The notes: generated from the sequence alone by a model not told the origin. A stretch of 64,000 nt of DNA from Maribacter sp. 1_MG-2023 (GCF_030547005.1 NZ_JAUOPN010000001.1:496001-560000), one strand, 5' to 3'; counted from the first letter of the stretch, positions 45,217 to 52,943 are shown. A program made the numbers and translations.

Positions 45217-45762
45217 ATGTTTCAAAGCAGTATTGTAGAGAAATGTAAGGCAAATGACCGTGCGGCACAAATACAGCTGTACAGGAAGTATTGTGACGGC
45301 ATGTACATTGTAGCAATGCGTTTTGTTAAAAATGGAGACGATGCAGAAGATGTTTTACAGGAGTCGTTTATTAAGGCTTTTCAAAAAATACATCAGTTTA
45401 GTGGCGATGTAACTTTTGGAGCATGGTTAAAACGCATAGTGGTAAATAAGAGTATCGATTTTCTCAAATCAAAAAAGGATAAAGAGGTTTCGCTAGACGA
45501 AGGTTATATGCAAGTTGTTGCAGAAGATGATAATTGGAATGTACCTGCAGCGATTAGTATTGAACAAGTTAAAAGTGCCATTGATAAGTTGCAGGATAAA
45601 TACAAATACGTAATGCTTATGTTTTTGGTTGAAGGTTATGACCATCAAGAAATAGCAGAAGTGTTGAATATTTCAGAATCTGCCTGCAGAACAAGATTAT
45701 CACGTGGTAAAGGCCATTTGAAAGAACTATTAAAAGGAAAAAAATATGGAACAGGATCTTAG
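45217..45762 (+). CDS. ECF-type RNA polymerase sigma factor
   Basis: 181 aa. Region 2 contains MYIVAMRFVKNGDDAEDVLQES (about 29-50), FIKAFQKIHQF and GAWLKRIVVNKSIDFLKS. Region 4 is a helix-turn-helix, LVEGYDHQEIAEVLNISESACRTRLSRG (about 140-167). It directs transcription of a small regulon. It overlaps the next gene, a membrane protein with an anti-sigma layout, by 17 nt, and that gene overlaps a secreted protein by 29 nt. The three form a likely envelope-stress or surface-sensing unit. Confidence 0.94.
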   Translation: MFQSSIVEKCKANDRAAQIQLYRKYCDGMYIVAMRFVKNGDDAEDVLQESFIKAFQKIHQFSGDVTFGAWLKRIVVNKSIDFLKSKKDKEVSLDEGYMQVVAEDDNWNVPAAISIEQVKSAIDKLQDKYKYVMLMFLVEGYDHQEIAEVLNISESACRTRLSRGKGHLKELLKGKKYGTGS

Positions 45763-46330
45763 AGAAATGTTCAAAAAGGATCGAGAAGAGCAAAAGCATA
45801 CTATTACACATGGTCATGAAGAGCGCTTTTTAAAGAAGTTAGAAGAATCAATACCGGCACAAAAGAATACTGATAAGAGTTGGTTGAAAATAGCGGCATC
45901 TGTTGCGGTAATTGTAAGCATCGGTTTGGGTTTCTTGTATTTCAATGAAAATGTGGATAACACGACAACTGTGGTTGATAATGATAGTATAGGGGAACAG
46001 AAATCTGAATTTACTTTCGGAGATCTTTCGCCAGACTTAAAGAAGGTAGAAAGCTATTATGTTGCCAATATTAATATGGAACTGGCAAAACTAGAGGTGT
46101 CGCCAGATACTAAAGAGTTGATCGACAGTTTTATGGAACAGCTCAATAATTTAAATATTGAATACAAGACGTTAAACATAGAGTTAAAAGAATTAGGACC
46201 TAATGACCAAACGATAACAGCACTGATAGAGAATTTACAGTTACGATTACAATTATTACAGAAATTAAAAAGAAAGTTAAACGAATTAAAATTATCAAAA
46301 AATGAACAGATTATTGACAACAGTATCTAA
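45746..46330 (+). CDS. Single-pass membrane protein, probable anti-sigma factor
   Basis: 194 aa. A charged cytoplasmic N-terminus (MEQDLREMFKKDREEQKH, about 1-45) precedes one membrane helix (LKIAASVAVIVSIGLGFLYF, about 48-67). A periplasmic part made largely of amphipathic Leu/Lys/Glu helices follows (about 90-190). It has no recognisable zinc-binding anti-sigma motif (HxxxCxxC), so the anti-sigma role rests on topology and the overlap with the sigma gene. The periplasmic helices could contact the next gene product, whose coding region it overlaps by 29 nt. Confidence 0.8.
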   Translation: MEQDLREMFKKDREEQKHTITHGHEERFLKKLEESIPAQKNTDKSWLKIAASVAVIVSIGLGFLYFNENVDNTTTVVDNDSIGEQKSEFTFGDLSPDLKKVESYYVANINMELAKLEVSPDTKELIDSFMEQLNNLNIEYKTLNIELKELGPNDQTITALIENLQLRLQLLQKLKRKLNELKLSKNEQIIDNSI

Positions 46331-47720
46331 GCAACTCATCATTGTATTAGGGCTTTTAGCTTCTTCAACGCTTTTGGCGCAAGAAGAGAGTAAAACATTT
46401 CAAGAAAGATTTATTGTGGCAGGAGATGCAGTGGTAAATATCAATACCAGTTATGCCGATATTGAATTTGAAACTTGGGATAAGAATGAGGTGGCTATTA
46501 CAGCCACCATCACCCTAGAAGGAGCTACAAAAGAGGAAGCTGAGAACTACTTTAAGAATAGCCCTATTGAAATATTGGGTAATAGTAAAGAGATTAAAGT
46601 ATATTCAAAATCTAAGAATAATGATTTCTTCTCAAGTTTTAATTCTGAAAATATCTTTAATCATGGTGGTATGCGAATAGAGGTGCCAGAGATTGCATCT
46701 TTCGTAGTAAGTGTACCTCAGATAGCTCCTTTTCCAGAAATGCCGCCACTACCATTAACCGAAGCTTATACATTTGATTATGAGGAATATCAAGAAAATG
46801 GTGATAAGTATATGAAGAAATGGCAAAAGAATTTTGAAAAGAGTTTTGATAAAAAACATCAAAAGCGATTAGAAGAATGGGCTGAGCGTATGGAAGAAAA
46901 AGCTAAGGCTATGGAACAAAGAATGGAGGCACATAATGAGAAACGAGCTGAATTAATGGAGCAGCGTCATGAAAAAATGGAGCAAAGACAAGAGGAGTTG
47001 CAAGAAAGACAAGAAAAAAATCAAGAAGAAAGAGAAGAGCGTAGAATCTATATTCAATCTAATGAAAATTCGCCGAATATATTTTATTACTCCAATGAAG
47101 GAGAACAAAAGAATTTTAAAATAAAAAAGACCATAAAAATTAGCTTACCAAAGTCAACCAGAATAAAAATGGATGTACGCCATGGGGAGGTTAAACTAGC
47201 TGAGAATACCAAAAACTTAAATGCGAAGCTTTCGCATTCAAGCCTTTGGGCAGTTACTATAGATGGAGAAGAAACTACTGTTTCTGCCTCATATTCTCCG
47301 GTTACTGTTCAGAAATGGAATTACGGACAATTAAGTACATCATATTCAGAAGAAATATCATTGTCAGAGGTGGTTCAATTGCAATTACAAGCAACCTCGT
47401 CAGAGGTAACTATCGATAAGTTATTTAAAAATGCCTTTGTAAAGAATGATTTTGGCGCAGTGCACATTCTTGAAATGGGTAATGATTTTGAAGAATTGGA
47501 TATAAGCGTAAGAAATGGAGAGTTAACGGTAACAATGCCAAAGGTGGCTACCAATGTTTATGTAAAAGGCAATTCATCGACATTGAAATTACCAACAGGT
47601 TTACAGATTGTGGAAACTAAAAACGGAACTACAACTATTCATAAAGGGCATCACTTAAAAAATAATAGTAATCGATCTATTATAATTACATCAGATTATA
47701 GTGAGGTGGTACTGCAATAG
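46302..47720 (+). CDS. Secreted coiled-coil protein with DUF4097-like beta domain
   Basis: 472 aa with signal peptide (about 1-26, LLASSTLLAQ). The N-terminal beta region (about 30-150) has VVNINTSYADIEFETWDKNE, as in DUF4097/adhesin-head proteins. A highly charged, Met/Glu/Arg/Gln-rich coiled coil (about 159-247, repeated MEQRxE and QERQE units) interrupts it. The C-terminal part (about 265-472) resumes the DUF4097-like beta-helix pattern (KMDVRHGEVKLAENTKNLNA, TVTMPKVATNVYVKGNSS). It is encoded as the last gene of the sigma operon, so it may be the target or sensor partner of that system. The function is unknown. Confidence 0.85.
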   Translation: MNRLLTTVSKQLIIVLGLLASSTLLAQEESKTFQERFIVAGDAVVNINTSYADIEFETWDKNEVAITATITLEGATKEEAENYFKNSPIEILGNSKEIKVYSKSKNNDFFSSFNSENIFNHGGMRIEVPEIASFVVSVPQIAPFPEMPPLPLTEAYTFDYEEYQENGDKYMKKWQKNFEKSFDKKHQKRLEEWAERMEEKAKAMEQRMEAHNEKRAELMEQRHEKMEQRQEELQERQEKNQEEREERRIYIQSNENSPNIFYYSNEGEQKNFKIKKTIKISLPKSTRIKMDVRHGEVKLAENTKNLNAKLSHSSLWAVTIDGEETTVSASYSPVTVQKWNYGQLSTSYSEEISLSEVVQLQLQATSSEVTIDKLFKNAFVKNDFGAVHILEMGNDFEELDISVRNGELTVTMPKVATNVYVKGNSSTLKLPTGLQIVETKNGTTTIHKGHHLKNNSNRSIIITSDYSEVVLQ

Positions 47721-48455
47721 TTATTTTACCAATTGTAAGGTTCCAAACACATTGGCATCTATCCATCCCTTGTTTTTATTCTCACCTGCTACAAATACAG
47801 AACCTATTAAGTTCTCTCGTTCCTCGCTACTATCATTATCTGCATAAGCTAAAGCAAAACCAATTTTCTTATTTTCGGTAAGCACAACAGGCTTTATATT
47901 CGGGTCATCATTATATATACCAGGGTACACTTTTACAAACATTTCCCAATAAGTCGTATTACCTTCTGTTTGATGTTTAGATGTAATATGATCGTTGTAT
48001 ATTGTCGGTTTTTCATCAACACCTAAGTCAACTACATTACCGTCTAAAGCTACATGATAGGTAAAAGCATTGTGATTAAAGCGGTGCTGCCCGCCAGAAT
48101 TGTCTTCATCTACATAAACAATAACACAATCATCGTTCCACCAAAGTTTTAAGGGGTCTTCGGTTTTGTCTAGAATAGTATTATCAACTATTTCTAGTAG
48201 AAGATAGAGTCCGTCTTCGTTCCAAGCAATTTTATATCTACCATTATAATCATCGTGATCAAAAGGACCACCGATCCAATTTTGATCAATAGGTTTCCAA
48301 TCTAATAAATTCCAATAGTTTTCTATAGCTCTGCCATCTAGGGTAGGGGCATCTTTAATATAAGAAACTGGGGTAGCTTGAGAATTTTTCTTGTTCTTAA
48401 CTTCTGCACATGAAAATAAGCCTAAAAGAAGTAACAGGTAAATAGTCCATTTCAT
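47721..48455 (-). CDS. CBM9-like carbohydrate-binding lipoprotein
   Basis: 244 aa from the ATG at 48455, which puts the lipobox LGLFSC-A in the right place; a longer start at 48482 would add nine polar residues in front of the signal. APTLDGRAIENYWNLLDWKP (about 37-56), YKIAWNEDGLYLLLEIVDNT (about 74) and LWWNDDCVIVYVDEDNSGG (about 103) match the family 9 carbohydrate-binding-like fold (DOMON/CBM9-1). It probably binds sugars or heme at the outer membrane. Its stop abuts the stop of the convergent sigma-operon gene with no gap. Confidence 0.84.
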   Translation of the reverse strand: MKWTIYLLLLLGLFSCAEVKNKKNSQATPVSYIKDAPTLDGRAIENYWNLLDWKPIDQNWIGGPFDHDDYNGRYKIAWNEDGLYLLLEIVDNTILDKTEDPLKLWWNDDCVIVYVDEDNSGGQHRFNHNAFTYHVALDGNVVDLGVDEKPTIYNDHITSKHQTEGNTTYWEMFVKVYPGIYNDDPNIKPVVLTENKKIGFALAYADNDSSEERENLIGSVFVAGENKNKGWIDANVFGTLQLVK

Positions 48456-48616
48456 AATACTGCTTTGGAATCTATGGTTCAAAAATACTATTTTCTTAGG
48501 GTATGTAAGATTAATAGTACTTATTTAAGTGGCGACAAGATATAATAAAATAAAAAGAACCTACTTATTCTTAGGTTAACTGATGTGCTTTGTAATTATT
48601 GTACAGTCTGTTGCAC

Positions 48617-48646
48617 AAAAAAAAGCATCCCGAATGGAATGCTTTT
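48617..48646 (-). terminator. Intrinsic terminator of msrA
   Basis: On the minus strand AAAAGCATTCC-ATTC-GGGATGCTTTTTTTT forms an imperfect stem (one mismatch) ending in a U8 run, 25 nt past the msrA stop. Confidence 0.85.
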
Positions 48647-48670
48647 ATATAAAAATTTTTGGGAGATCTT

Positions 48671-49378
48671 TTAATGGGCACTCTTCTTCAGATAATCTCC
48701 AAAGTTCTCTTTAAATCTATTTAATCTCGGTATAGAAACGTTTCTTATATATGAGTTGTTAGGATTATTCTTTTCATAATCTTGATGATATGACTCTGCC
48801 TTGTAAAATATAGTATAAGGTACGACTTCTGTGGTAATTGGATCATTATCATACACTTTTTTATCTGTAAGTGCCTGAATATAACTTTCAATGATATTCT
48901 TTTGCTCATCGTTCTTATAAAAAGCGATGGAGCGATATTGTCTACCACGATCCGGACCCTGTCTATTTAATTGAGTCGGGTCATGAGAACCAAAGAACAC
49001 TTGAACCAATTGGGTGAATGATATTTCATTCGGGTCATAATATACTTCAACAGCCTCTGCATGATCGGTTTTACCGTAACCTACTTCTTCGTATGTTGGG
49101 TTCTTTTGTTCCCCGCCTGCATAGCCAGAAACTACTTCTTTTACACCTTTTACACTCTCAAAAATAGCCTCTACACACCAAAAGCATCCGCTGGCAAAAT
49201 AGGCGGTTTCGTATTTACTTAATTGTTGCGGACTCAATTTTACTTCTTCCTCAATATCTTCGTGATCCGTTTCTGCCATTTCTGTGTTTTCAGAAATGGT
49301 ATTTTTCTTGACTTTAGATTGGCAACTGGTCGCAATCAAGGTCGCGCAGGCCAATAAAGTGATTTGTAATAATTTCAT
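48671..49378 (-). CDS. msrA: Peptide methionine-(S)-sulfoxide reductase, lipoprotein form
   Basis: 235 aa. The signal peptide has a lipobox-like ATLIATSC-Q (Cys19), then a 40-residue acidic linker, then the MsrA fold. AYFASGCFWCVEAIFESVKGV has the catalytic Cys65 and partner Cys68. SGYAGGEQKNPTYEEVGYGKTDHAEAVEVYYD and YRSIAFYKNDEQ follow. It reduces methionine-S-sulfoxide in envelope proteins using reducing equivalents from thioredoxin-type carriers. The export signal distinguishes it from the usual cytosolic MsrA. No MsrB is adjacent. Confidence 0.95.
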   Translation of the reverse strand: MKLLQITLLACATLIATSCQSKVKKNTISENTEMAETDHEDIEEEVKLSPQQLSKYETAYFASGCFWCVEAIFESVKGVKEVVSGYAGGEQKNPTYEEVGYGKTDHAEAVEVYYDPNEISFTQLVQVFFGSHDPTQLNRQGPDRGRQYRSIAFYKNDEQKNIIESYIQALTDKKVYDNDPITTEVVPYTIFYKAESYHQDYEKNNPNNSYIRNVSIPRLNRFKENFGDYLKKSAH

Positions 49379-49467
49379 AACAATTTTCTTTTAGCAATTT
49401 GTAGGTAATTTACAAAGACCTTACGAGGAAAAGGGTTAAAAAATGTTAAGGACATTAATGGATGCTA

Positions 49468-49475
49468 TATTTTTG
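49468..49475 (+). promoter_or_regulatory. -7 box TATTTTTG for the M23 gene
   Basis: TATTTTTG ends 4 nt before the ATG at 49480, so the mRNA should be leaderless or nearly so. Confidence 0.45.
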
Positions 49476-49479
49476 AGAA

Positions 49480-50169
49480 ATGAATACACTAGCTCTAGCC
49501 CTTAAATCTTACTCGACAGAACCTATCTATATATTAGACTCCACTATTTCTTCAGAGGCATATGTGCCTTTAGATCTCTCTAAACATAATGATGATTTGA
49601 TTGATTTAGACATTACCGATCATGCCGTTTGTCAAACTTATATCGATAGTGTGCTAAAAACTAAACAAGGTGTTATCGCGTACGGCGGATATTTAGAACA
49701 AAGAAACTTATATAATGATAAGGAAGGTTTTACCTCTACCAGTAAACCTGTTCGAAATATTCATTTAGGAATTGACTTTTGGTGTGATGCCGGTACTAAA
49801 GTAATTGTTCCGTTAGACGGAAAGGTTCATAGTTTTAAAAACAATAATACTATTGGTGATTACGGACCAACCATAATTCTTGAACACGTTTTAAATGATA
49901 TTACCTTCTATACTTTATATGGTCACTTAGCTATAGATTCATTATCAGGTCTCTATATAGGTAAGATCTTTAAAGTAGGAGATGTTCTCGCAACTTTAGG
50001 TACACCCGATATTAATGTAAACTACGCGCCACACCTTCATTTTCAAATTATATACGATTTAGAAGGTAACGAAGGTGATTACCCAGGTGTATGTGCTGAA
50101 GGGCAACTATCCTTTTATAAAGAGAACTGCCCTGATCCGAATGTGCTATTAAAGTTAGGAGTAGTTTGA
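49480..50169 (+). CDS. M23-family metallopeptidase (LytM-like)
   Basis: 229 aa without signal peptide or membrane helix, which is unusual for this family. RNIHLGIDFWCDAGTKVIVPLDG (about 94-116) carries the zinc ligands H and D. TLYGHLAIDSL (about 146) and APHLHFQIIYD (about 186) carry the remaining His residues. The family cleaves peptidoglycan cross-links. Closely similar cytosolic-looking members in Bacteroidota often sit next to aminotransferase genes; here it stands alone. The function outside peptidoglycan is open. Confidence 0.9.
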   Translation: MNTLALALKSYSTEPIYILDSTISSEAYVPLDLSKHNDDLIDLDITDHAVCQTYIDSVLKTKQGVIAYGGYLEQRNLYNDKEGFTSTSKPVRNIHLGIDFWCDAGTKVIVPLDGKVHSFKNNNTIGDYGPTIILEHVLNDITFYTLYGHLAIDSLSGLYIGKIFKVGDVLATLGTPDINVNYAPHLHFQIIYDLEGNEGDYPGVCAEGQLSFYKENCPDPNVLLKLGVV

Positions 50170-50540
50170 TGAGATGAGGTAAAGTACTGAGTAAAGAGTA
50201 TTAAGTAATTATTCTGAAATTGGAAATATTGAAATTAGAGTATAGACTTTTAACGGTACCATTGTTGGAAACATCAACCAACCATTGAAATCTATATTCT
50301 TTACTCTCTTTTCTGTTTTTTGAACTTGAACTTGATTATTTGAGCTTGTACTTTCTCTTCTGGTATCGTTTAAATACATCAATTATCGGTAAGGTGTTTT
50401 TAGAGGTGTTGTCGTTTGTCGATGCGATTTCACACTTCATCTGAAGTTGTGTCAAGTAACGAGAATTAGGGGTTTTTCAGCGATTCATCACCTAGTAAAA
50501 CAAGGTCTGCTGCGTTCTATTATTGTAACAAACGCAAGTC
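50170..50540. other. 371-bp intergenic region with fold-back element and LytTR-like site
   Basis: The left part (about 50185-50310) is bounded by inverted copies of GAGTAAAGAGTAT (50189-50201; 50294-50306, 12 of 13 matching), like a small fold-back element. The right part is the upstream region of the first small secreted gene. It holds GGTGTTTTTAGA (50393-50404), the 21-bp-spaced repeats and the palindrome ACTTCATCTGAAGT (50434-50447). No open frame of note. Confidence 0.6.
50411..50440 (+). promoter_or_regulatory. LytTR-like repeat pair before small secreted gene 1
   Basis: GTCGTTTGT (50411) and ACACTTCAT (50432) are 21 bp apart and fit the LytTR nine-mer consensus at 7 and 8 of 9 positions. 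The second is 105-109 nt before the ATG, at the same distance as in gene 3. GGTGTTTTTAGA lies just upstream in both genes, 148 and 147 nt before their ATGs. Confidence 0.5.
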
Positions 50541-50777
50541 ATGAAAACAATAATAGCAACAATCTTCATCATCTTTTTAAGCTTCACTGCTCAAGCACAG
50601 AACTCTACTGAAGAAGTAAGGGTTGAAACTATTGAGATGAGCATCGTTACTGAAACAACATATGAAGTAGAAGCTAACACTACTACAGAAGTAGCTAGAT
50701 TATACAAATTCAAAAACTCTAGAATCAAAAGAGATTTAAACTTTTTAACTAAAGCGAATAAGCCTAAAATGGCTTAG
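50541..50777 (+). CDS. Small secreted protein 1 of the ARxYKxKNxRV family
   Basis: 78 aa. Signal peptide MKTIIATIFIIFLSFTAQA then QNSTEE. The mature protein is about 59 residues: an acidic N-terminal half (VETIEMSIVTETTYEVEANT) and a basic C-terminal half with ARLYKFKNSRIKRDLNFLTK (about 53-72). The latter aligns with the proteins encoded at 51218 and 58936. I know no named family. The last codons (from NKPKMA) lie inside a terminator hairpin. It is monocistronic and has a structured upstream region with LytTR-like repeats. An exported signal, antimicrobial or envelope-binding peptide is conceivable, without direct evidence. Confidence 0.8.
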   Translation: MKTIIATIFIIFLSFTAQAQNSTEEVRVETIEMSIVTETTYEVEANTTTEVARLYKFKNSRIKRDLNFLTKANKPKMA

Positions 50778-50784
50778 TTTTTTT
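50759..50784 (+). terminator. Terminator embedded in the end of small secreted gene 1
   Basis: TAAGCC (50759-50764) pairs with GGCTTA (50771-50776) and is followed by G and T7. The stem covers the last six codons and the TAG stop (50775-50777). Confidence 0.7.
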
Positions 50785-51009
50785 GACATAAGTATTAGGT
50801 ATAGAGTATTAAGAAAATGGTCCATATCAGTTATTAGAAAACAGAGGTTAGAGAATTGACTTGATGACAAGTTTTTTCAAGAATAGATTTAGCAAAGCTA
50901 ATTTGATTTTATTTCTAACAACCATCAGCCCTAATCTATTCTCTCAATTCTATATGCACACTTCTCATTTTTAAACTCCTTACTGTAGTCTCTCCAGCCC
51001 ATAAAATTA

Positions 51010-51088
51010 TATTTTGTAGGAAAAAACATAATAATTCGATGAACTGCACAAATTAGGGGTCTAGCGGAAGATTATTTTGTAGGAAAAA
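51010..51088 (+). repeat. Two 16-bp direct repeats upstream of small secreted gene 2
   Basis: TATTTTGTAGGAAAAA occurs at 51010-51025 and 51073-51088. The copies are 63 bp apart, exactly six helical turns at 10.5 bp per turn. Confidence 0.7.
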
Positions 51089-51122
51089 GGACTACAAAAA
51101 GAAGTGATACATCGAAAAGTAA

Positions 51123-51152
51123 ACTTTTCATCGTAAAAACCGTACCTCTTGT
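51123..51152 (+). promoter_or_regulatory. LytTR-like repeat pair before small secreted gene 2
   Basis: ACTTTTCAT (51123) and ACCTCTTGT (51144) are 21 bp apart. With their 3' flanks they read TTCATCG and CTTGTCGA, the same two word types (TTCATC, TTGTCGA) as in genes 1 and 3 but in the opposite order. Each fits the LytTR nine-mer at about 7 of 9 positions. Confidence 0.4.
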
Positions 51153-51217
51153 CGAATTCGAAATACGTTTACTTACAAGTAAATGGTTATCTATAAACCA
51201 AATTTACCTACTTTATT

Positions 51218-51457
51218 ATGCGTACAATTATTTTTTTATTCCTTGTTATCTGTTTGGGAACCAAGTCCCAAGCACAATCGAAGTCACCAGATACGAAAGT
51301 ACAGACTATTGTTATGCCCATGGCTGATGTAGCAATAAAGTCTGACGTAAACGCTCAGGGTTTTCAAACAGCTGCAAGGTTTTACAAAGTCAAAAATGCA
51401 CGAGTTAAACAAGCCTTACTTTTTAAAGCAAGAGTACGAACAGTTTATTTCGCCTAG
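51218..51457 (+). CDS. Small secreted protein 2 of the ARxYKxKNxRV family
   Basis: 79 aa. Signal peptide MRTIIFLFLVICLGTKSQAQ, mature part about 59 residues. TKVQTIVMPMADVAIKSDV aligns loosely with the middle of protein 1. The C-terminal AARFYKVKNARVKQALLFK (about 50-68) aligns well with proteins 1 and 3; like them it is strongly basic and ends with a terminal Ala (FA). The start is the ATG directly before the signal peptide. Its last 4 nt overlap the convergent esterase gene. Function unknown. Confidence 0.78.
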   Translation: MRTIIFLFLVICLGTKSQAQSKSPDTKVQTIVMPMADVAIKSDVNAQGFQTAARFYKVKNARVKQALLFKARVRTVYFA

Positions 51458-52191
51458 TTTAATTCTTCTATAAGTTCTTCGGTTACCTCTGTTCCCCCTT
51501 TAGGTAACACGATAGTTTTTAAAATTTCCCAAACATTTTCGGTTACTATTCGCTGTCCTTCTGCAGTTGGGTGAATCCCATCTTCTAAATTCAATTTCGG
51601 AATACCAGCAACACCTTCCAATAAAAACGGAATCAATAGTATATCATTGGATTTTGCCAAGGCAGGATACATCATCTTAAATTGAGATGCATAATCTGCA
51701 CCCATATTTGGTGGTATTTGCATACCTGCCAATATAATTTGTGTTTCAGGATTTTTTTCTTTGACCATATCGATCATCGATTGTAAATTATTCATCGATT
51801 CTGTAATCGGTATACCTCGCAATCCGTCATTTGCGCCTAACTCCAATACAAAAATATCTACGGGCTGATTTAGTACCCAATCCAAACGGTTTAATCCTCC
51901 AGAGGTGGTTTCTCCGCTTAATCCGGAGTTGATAACTTTATAATCTAGTCCCAAAGAGTCTAACTTTAATTGAATTCTATTTGGGAACCCTTCCTTGGTA
52001 TCTAAGCCATAGGCAGCGGTAAGACTGTTTCCGTAGAACAAAATCACTTTGTCATCGGCAGAAATAGCTTCTTTTTCCGGGCTACTAACTTCTTCGGTTT
52101 GGGTGTCAGTTTGCTTTTTTTCTGGTGTTTCTCCACATCCAATGAACAACAACACTAATAAAAAATAACGAAAATTTAATACTTTCAACAT
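51454..52191 (-). CDS. TesA-like arylesterase/lysophospholipase lipoprotein (SGNH)
   Basis: 245 aa. Lipobox LLFIGC-G, then a Thr/Glu/Ser-rich linker (about 20-48). SGNH blocks: LFYGNSLTAAYGL (nucleophile Ser, about 51-63), SGLSGETTSGGL (Gly), ELGANDGLRG (Asn, about 116) and EDGIHPTAEGQ (Asp/His, about 210). This is the TesA/arylesterase type that cleaves thioesters or lysophospholipids. It is divergent from an ABC transporter of the YbbA/YbbP type, the same arrangement as tesA-ybbA-ybbP in Escherichia coli. Confidence 0.92.
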   Translation of the reverse strand: MLKVLNFRYFLLVLLFIGCGETPEKKQTDTQTEEVSSPEKEAISADDKVILFYGNSLTAAYGLDTKEGFPNRIQLKLDSLGLDYKVINSGLSGETTSGGLNRLDWVLNQPVDIFVLELGANDGLRGIPITESMNNLQSMIDMVKEKNPETQIILAGMQIPPNMGADYASQFKMMYPALAKSNDILLIPFLLEGVAGIPKLNLEDGIHPTAEGQRIVTENVWEILKTIVLPKGGTEVTEELIEELN

Positions 52192-52253
52192 AGTCTTAAC
52201 TTATTAGATTCCAAATCATTTGTTTATTTTGTTGTCTTGTACTAAAATGATTT

Positions 52254-52943
52254 ATGACAAAGATATTAAACGTACGTAATCTAAAGAAAACGTATACCAG
52301 CGGATCTAAGAATTTGACAGTTATTGATGATATTTCTTTTTCAATTGAAGAAGGTGACACTTTTGCAATAGTTGGTCCGTCTGGTAGTGGAAAAACCACT
52401 CTATTAGGACTATGTGCCGGATTAGATGAAATAAACGAAGGAACCATAGAACTATGTGGGGAAGATTTAAGTGTATTAAATGAAGATCAACGTGCACTCT
52501 TAAGAAATGAAAAGGTAGGATTCATTTTTCAAGACTTTCAATTGCTACCCACTTTAACGGCTTTAGAAAATGTAAGTGTACCACTAGAATTACAGGGTAC
52601 TGCCAATGCTTCTAAAGATGCTATGGAACTTTTAAATAAAGTTGGTTTGGGTGATCGTCATGATCATTATCCATCTCAATTATCTGGCGGTGAACAGCAA
52701 CGAGTTGCTTTGGCAAGAGCGTTTTCTAATAAGCCTTCCATACTTTTTGCCGATGAGCCAACCGGTAATTTAGATGAGGAAACTGGCGAAAAAGTCATCA
52801 AATTATTATTTGATCTAAATAAAGAAATGGGCACTACCTTGGTAATTGTTACCCATGATCTAGAATTGGCTAATCTAAATAAACATGTATTACGACTTAA
52901 GGGTGGTAAAATAGTAATCAACGAAACCACTTCTATATCTTGA
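52254..52943 (+). CDS. ABC transporter ATP-binding protein (YbbA/LolD-like)
   Basis: 229 aa. Walker A GPSGSGKTTLLGL (about 39-51), Q-loop FIFQDFQLLPTLTALENVSVPLEL (about 87), signature LSGGEQQRVALARAF (about 142), Walker B ILFADEPTGNLDEETG (about 162) and the H-loop VIVTHDLELA. The MacB/LolD group powers FtsX-type permeases that act on the periplasmic side rather than pumping solutes through the membrane. Its stop codon overlaps the TTG start of the permease. Confidence 0.94.
   Translation: MTKILNVRNLKKTYTSGSKNLTVIDDISFSIEEGDTFAIVGPSGSGKTTLLGLCAGLDEINEGTIELCGEDLSVLNEDQRALLRNEKVGFIFQDFQLLPTLTALENVSVPLELQGTANASKDAMELLNKVGLGDRHDHYPSQLSGGEQQRVALARAFSNKPSILFADEPTGNLDEETGEKVIKLLFDLNKEMGTTLVIVTHDLELANLNKHVLRLKGGKIVINETTSIS

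Larger units (their letters stand above)
50778..51217. other. 440-bp intergenic region, repeat- and palindrome-rich
   Basis: The left part repeats the word AGAGTATTAAG (50803-50813) also present at 50195-50205. The right part, upstream of small secreted gene 2, has TATTTTGTAGGAAAAA twice (51010-51025; 51073-51088, 63 bp apart), the inverted repeat GAAAAGT-AA-ACTTTTC (51114-51129), the palindrome TCGAATTCGA (51152-51161) and TTTACTT-AC-AAGTAAA (51168-51183). No open frame of note. Confidence 0.6.

Noticed and set aside
50859..50877. ACTTG/CAAGT hairpin with T6 as a terminator
   Set aside because: The stem is only 5 bp with one strong pair per arm, and a better terminator lies at 50759-50784 directly at the gene end.
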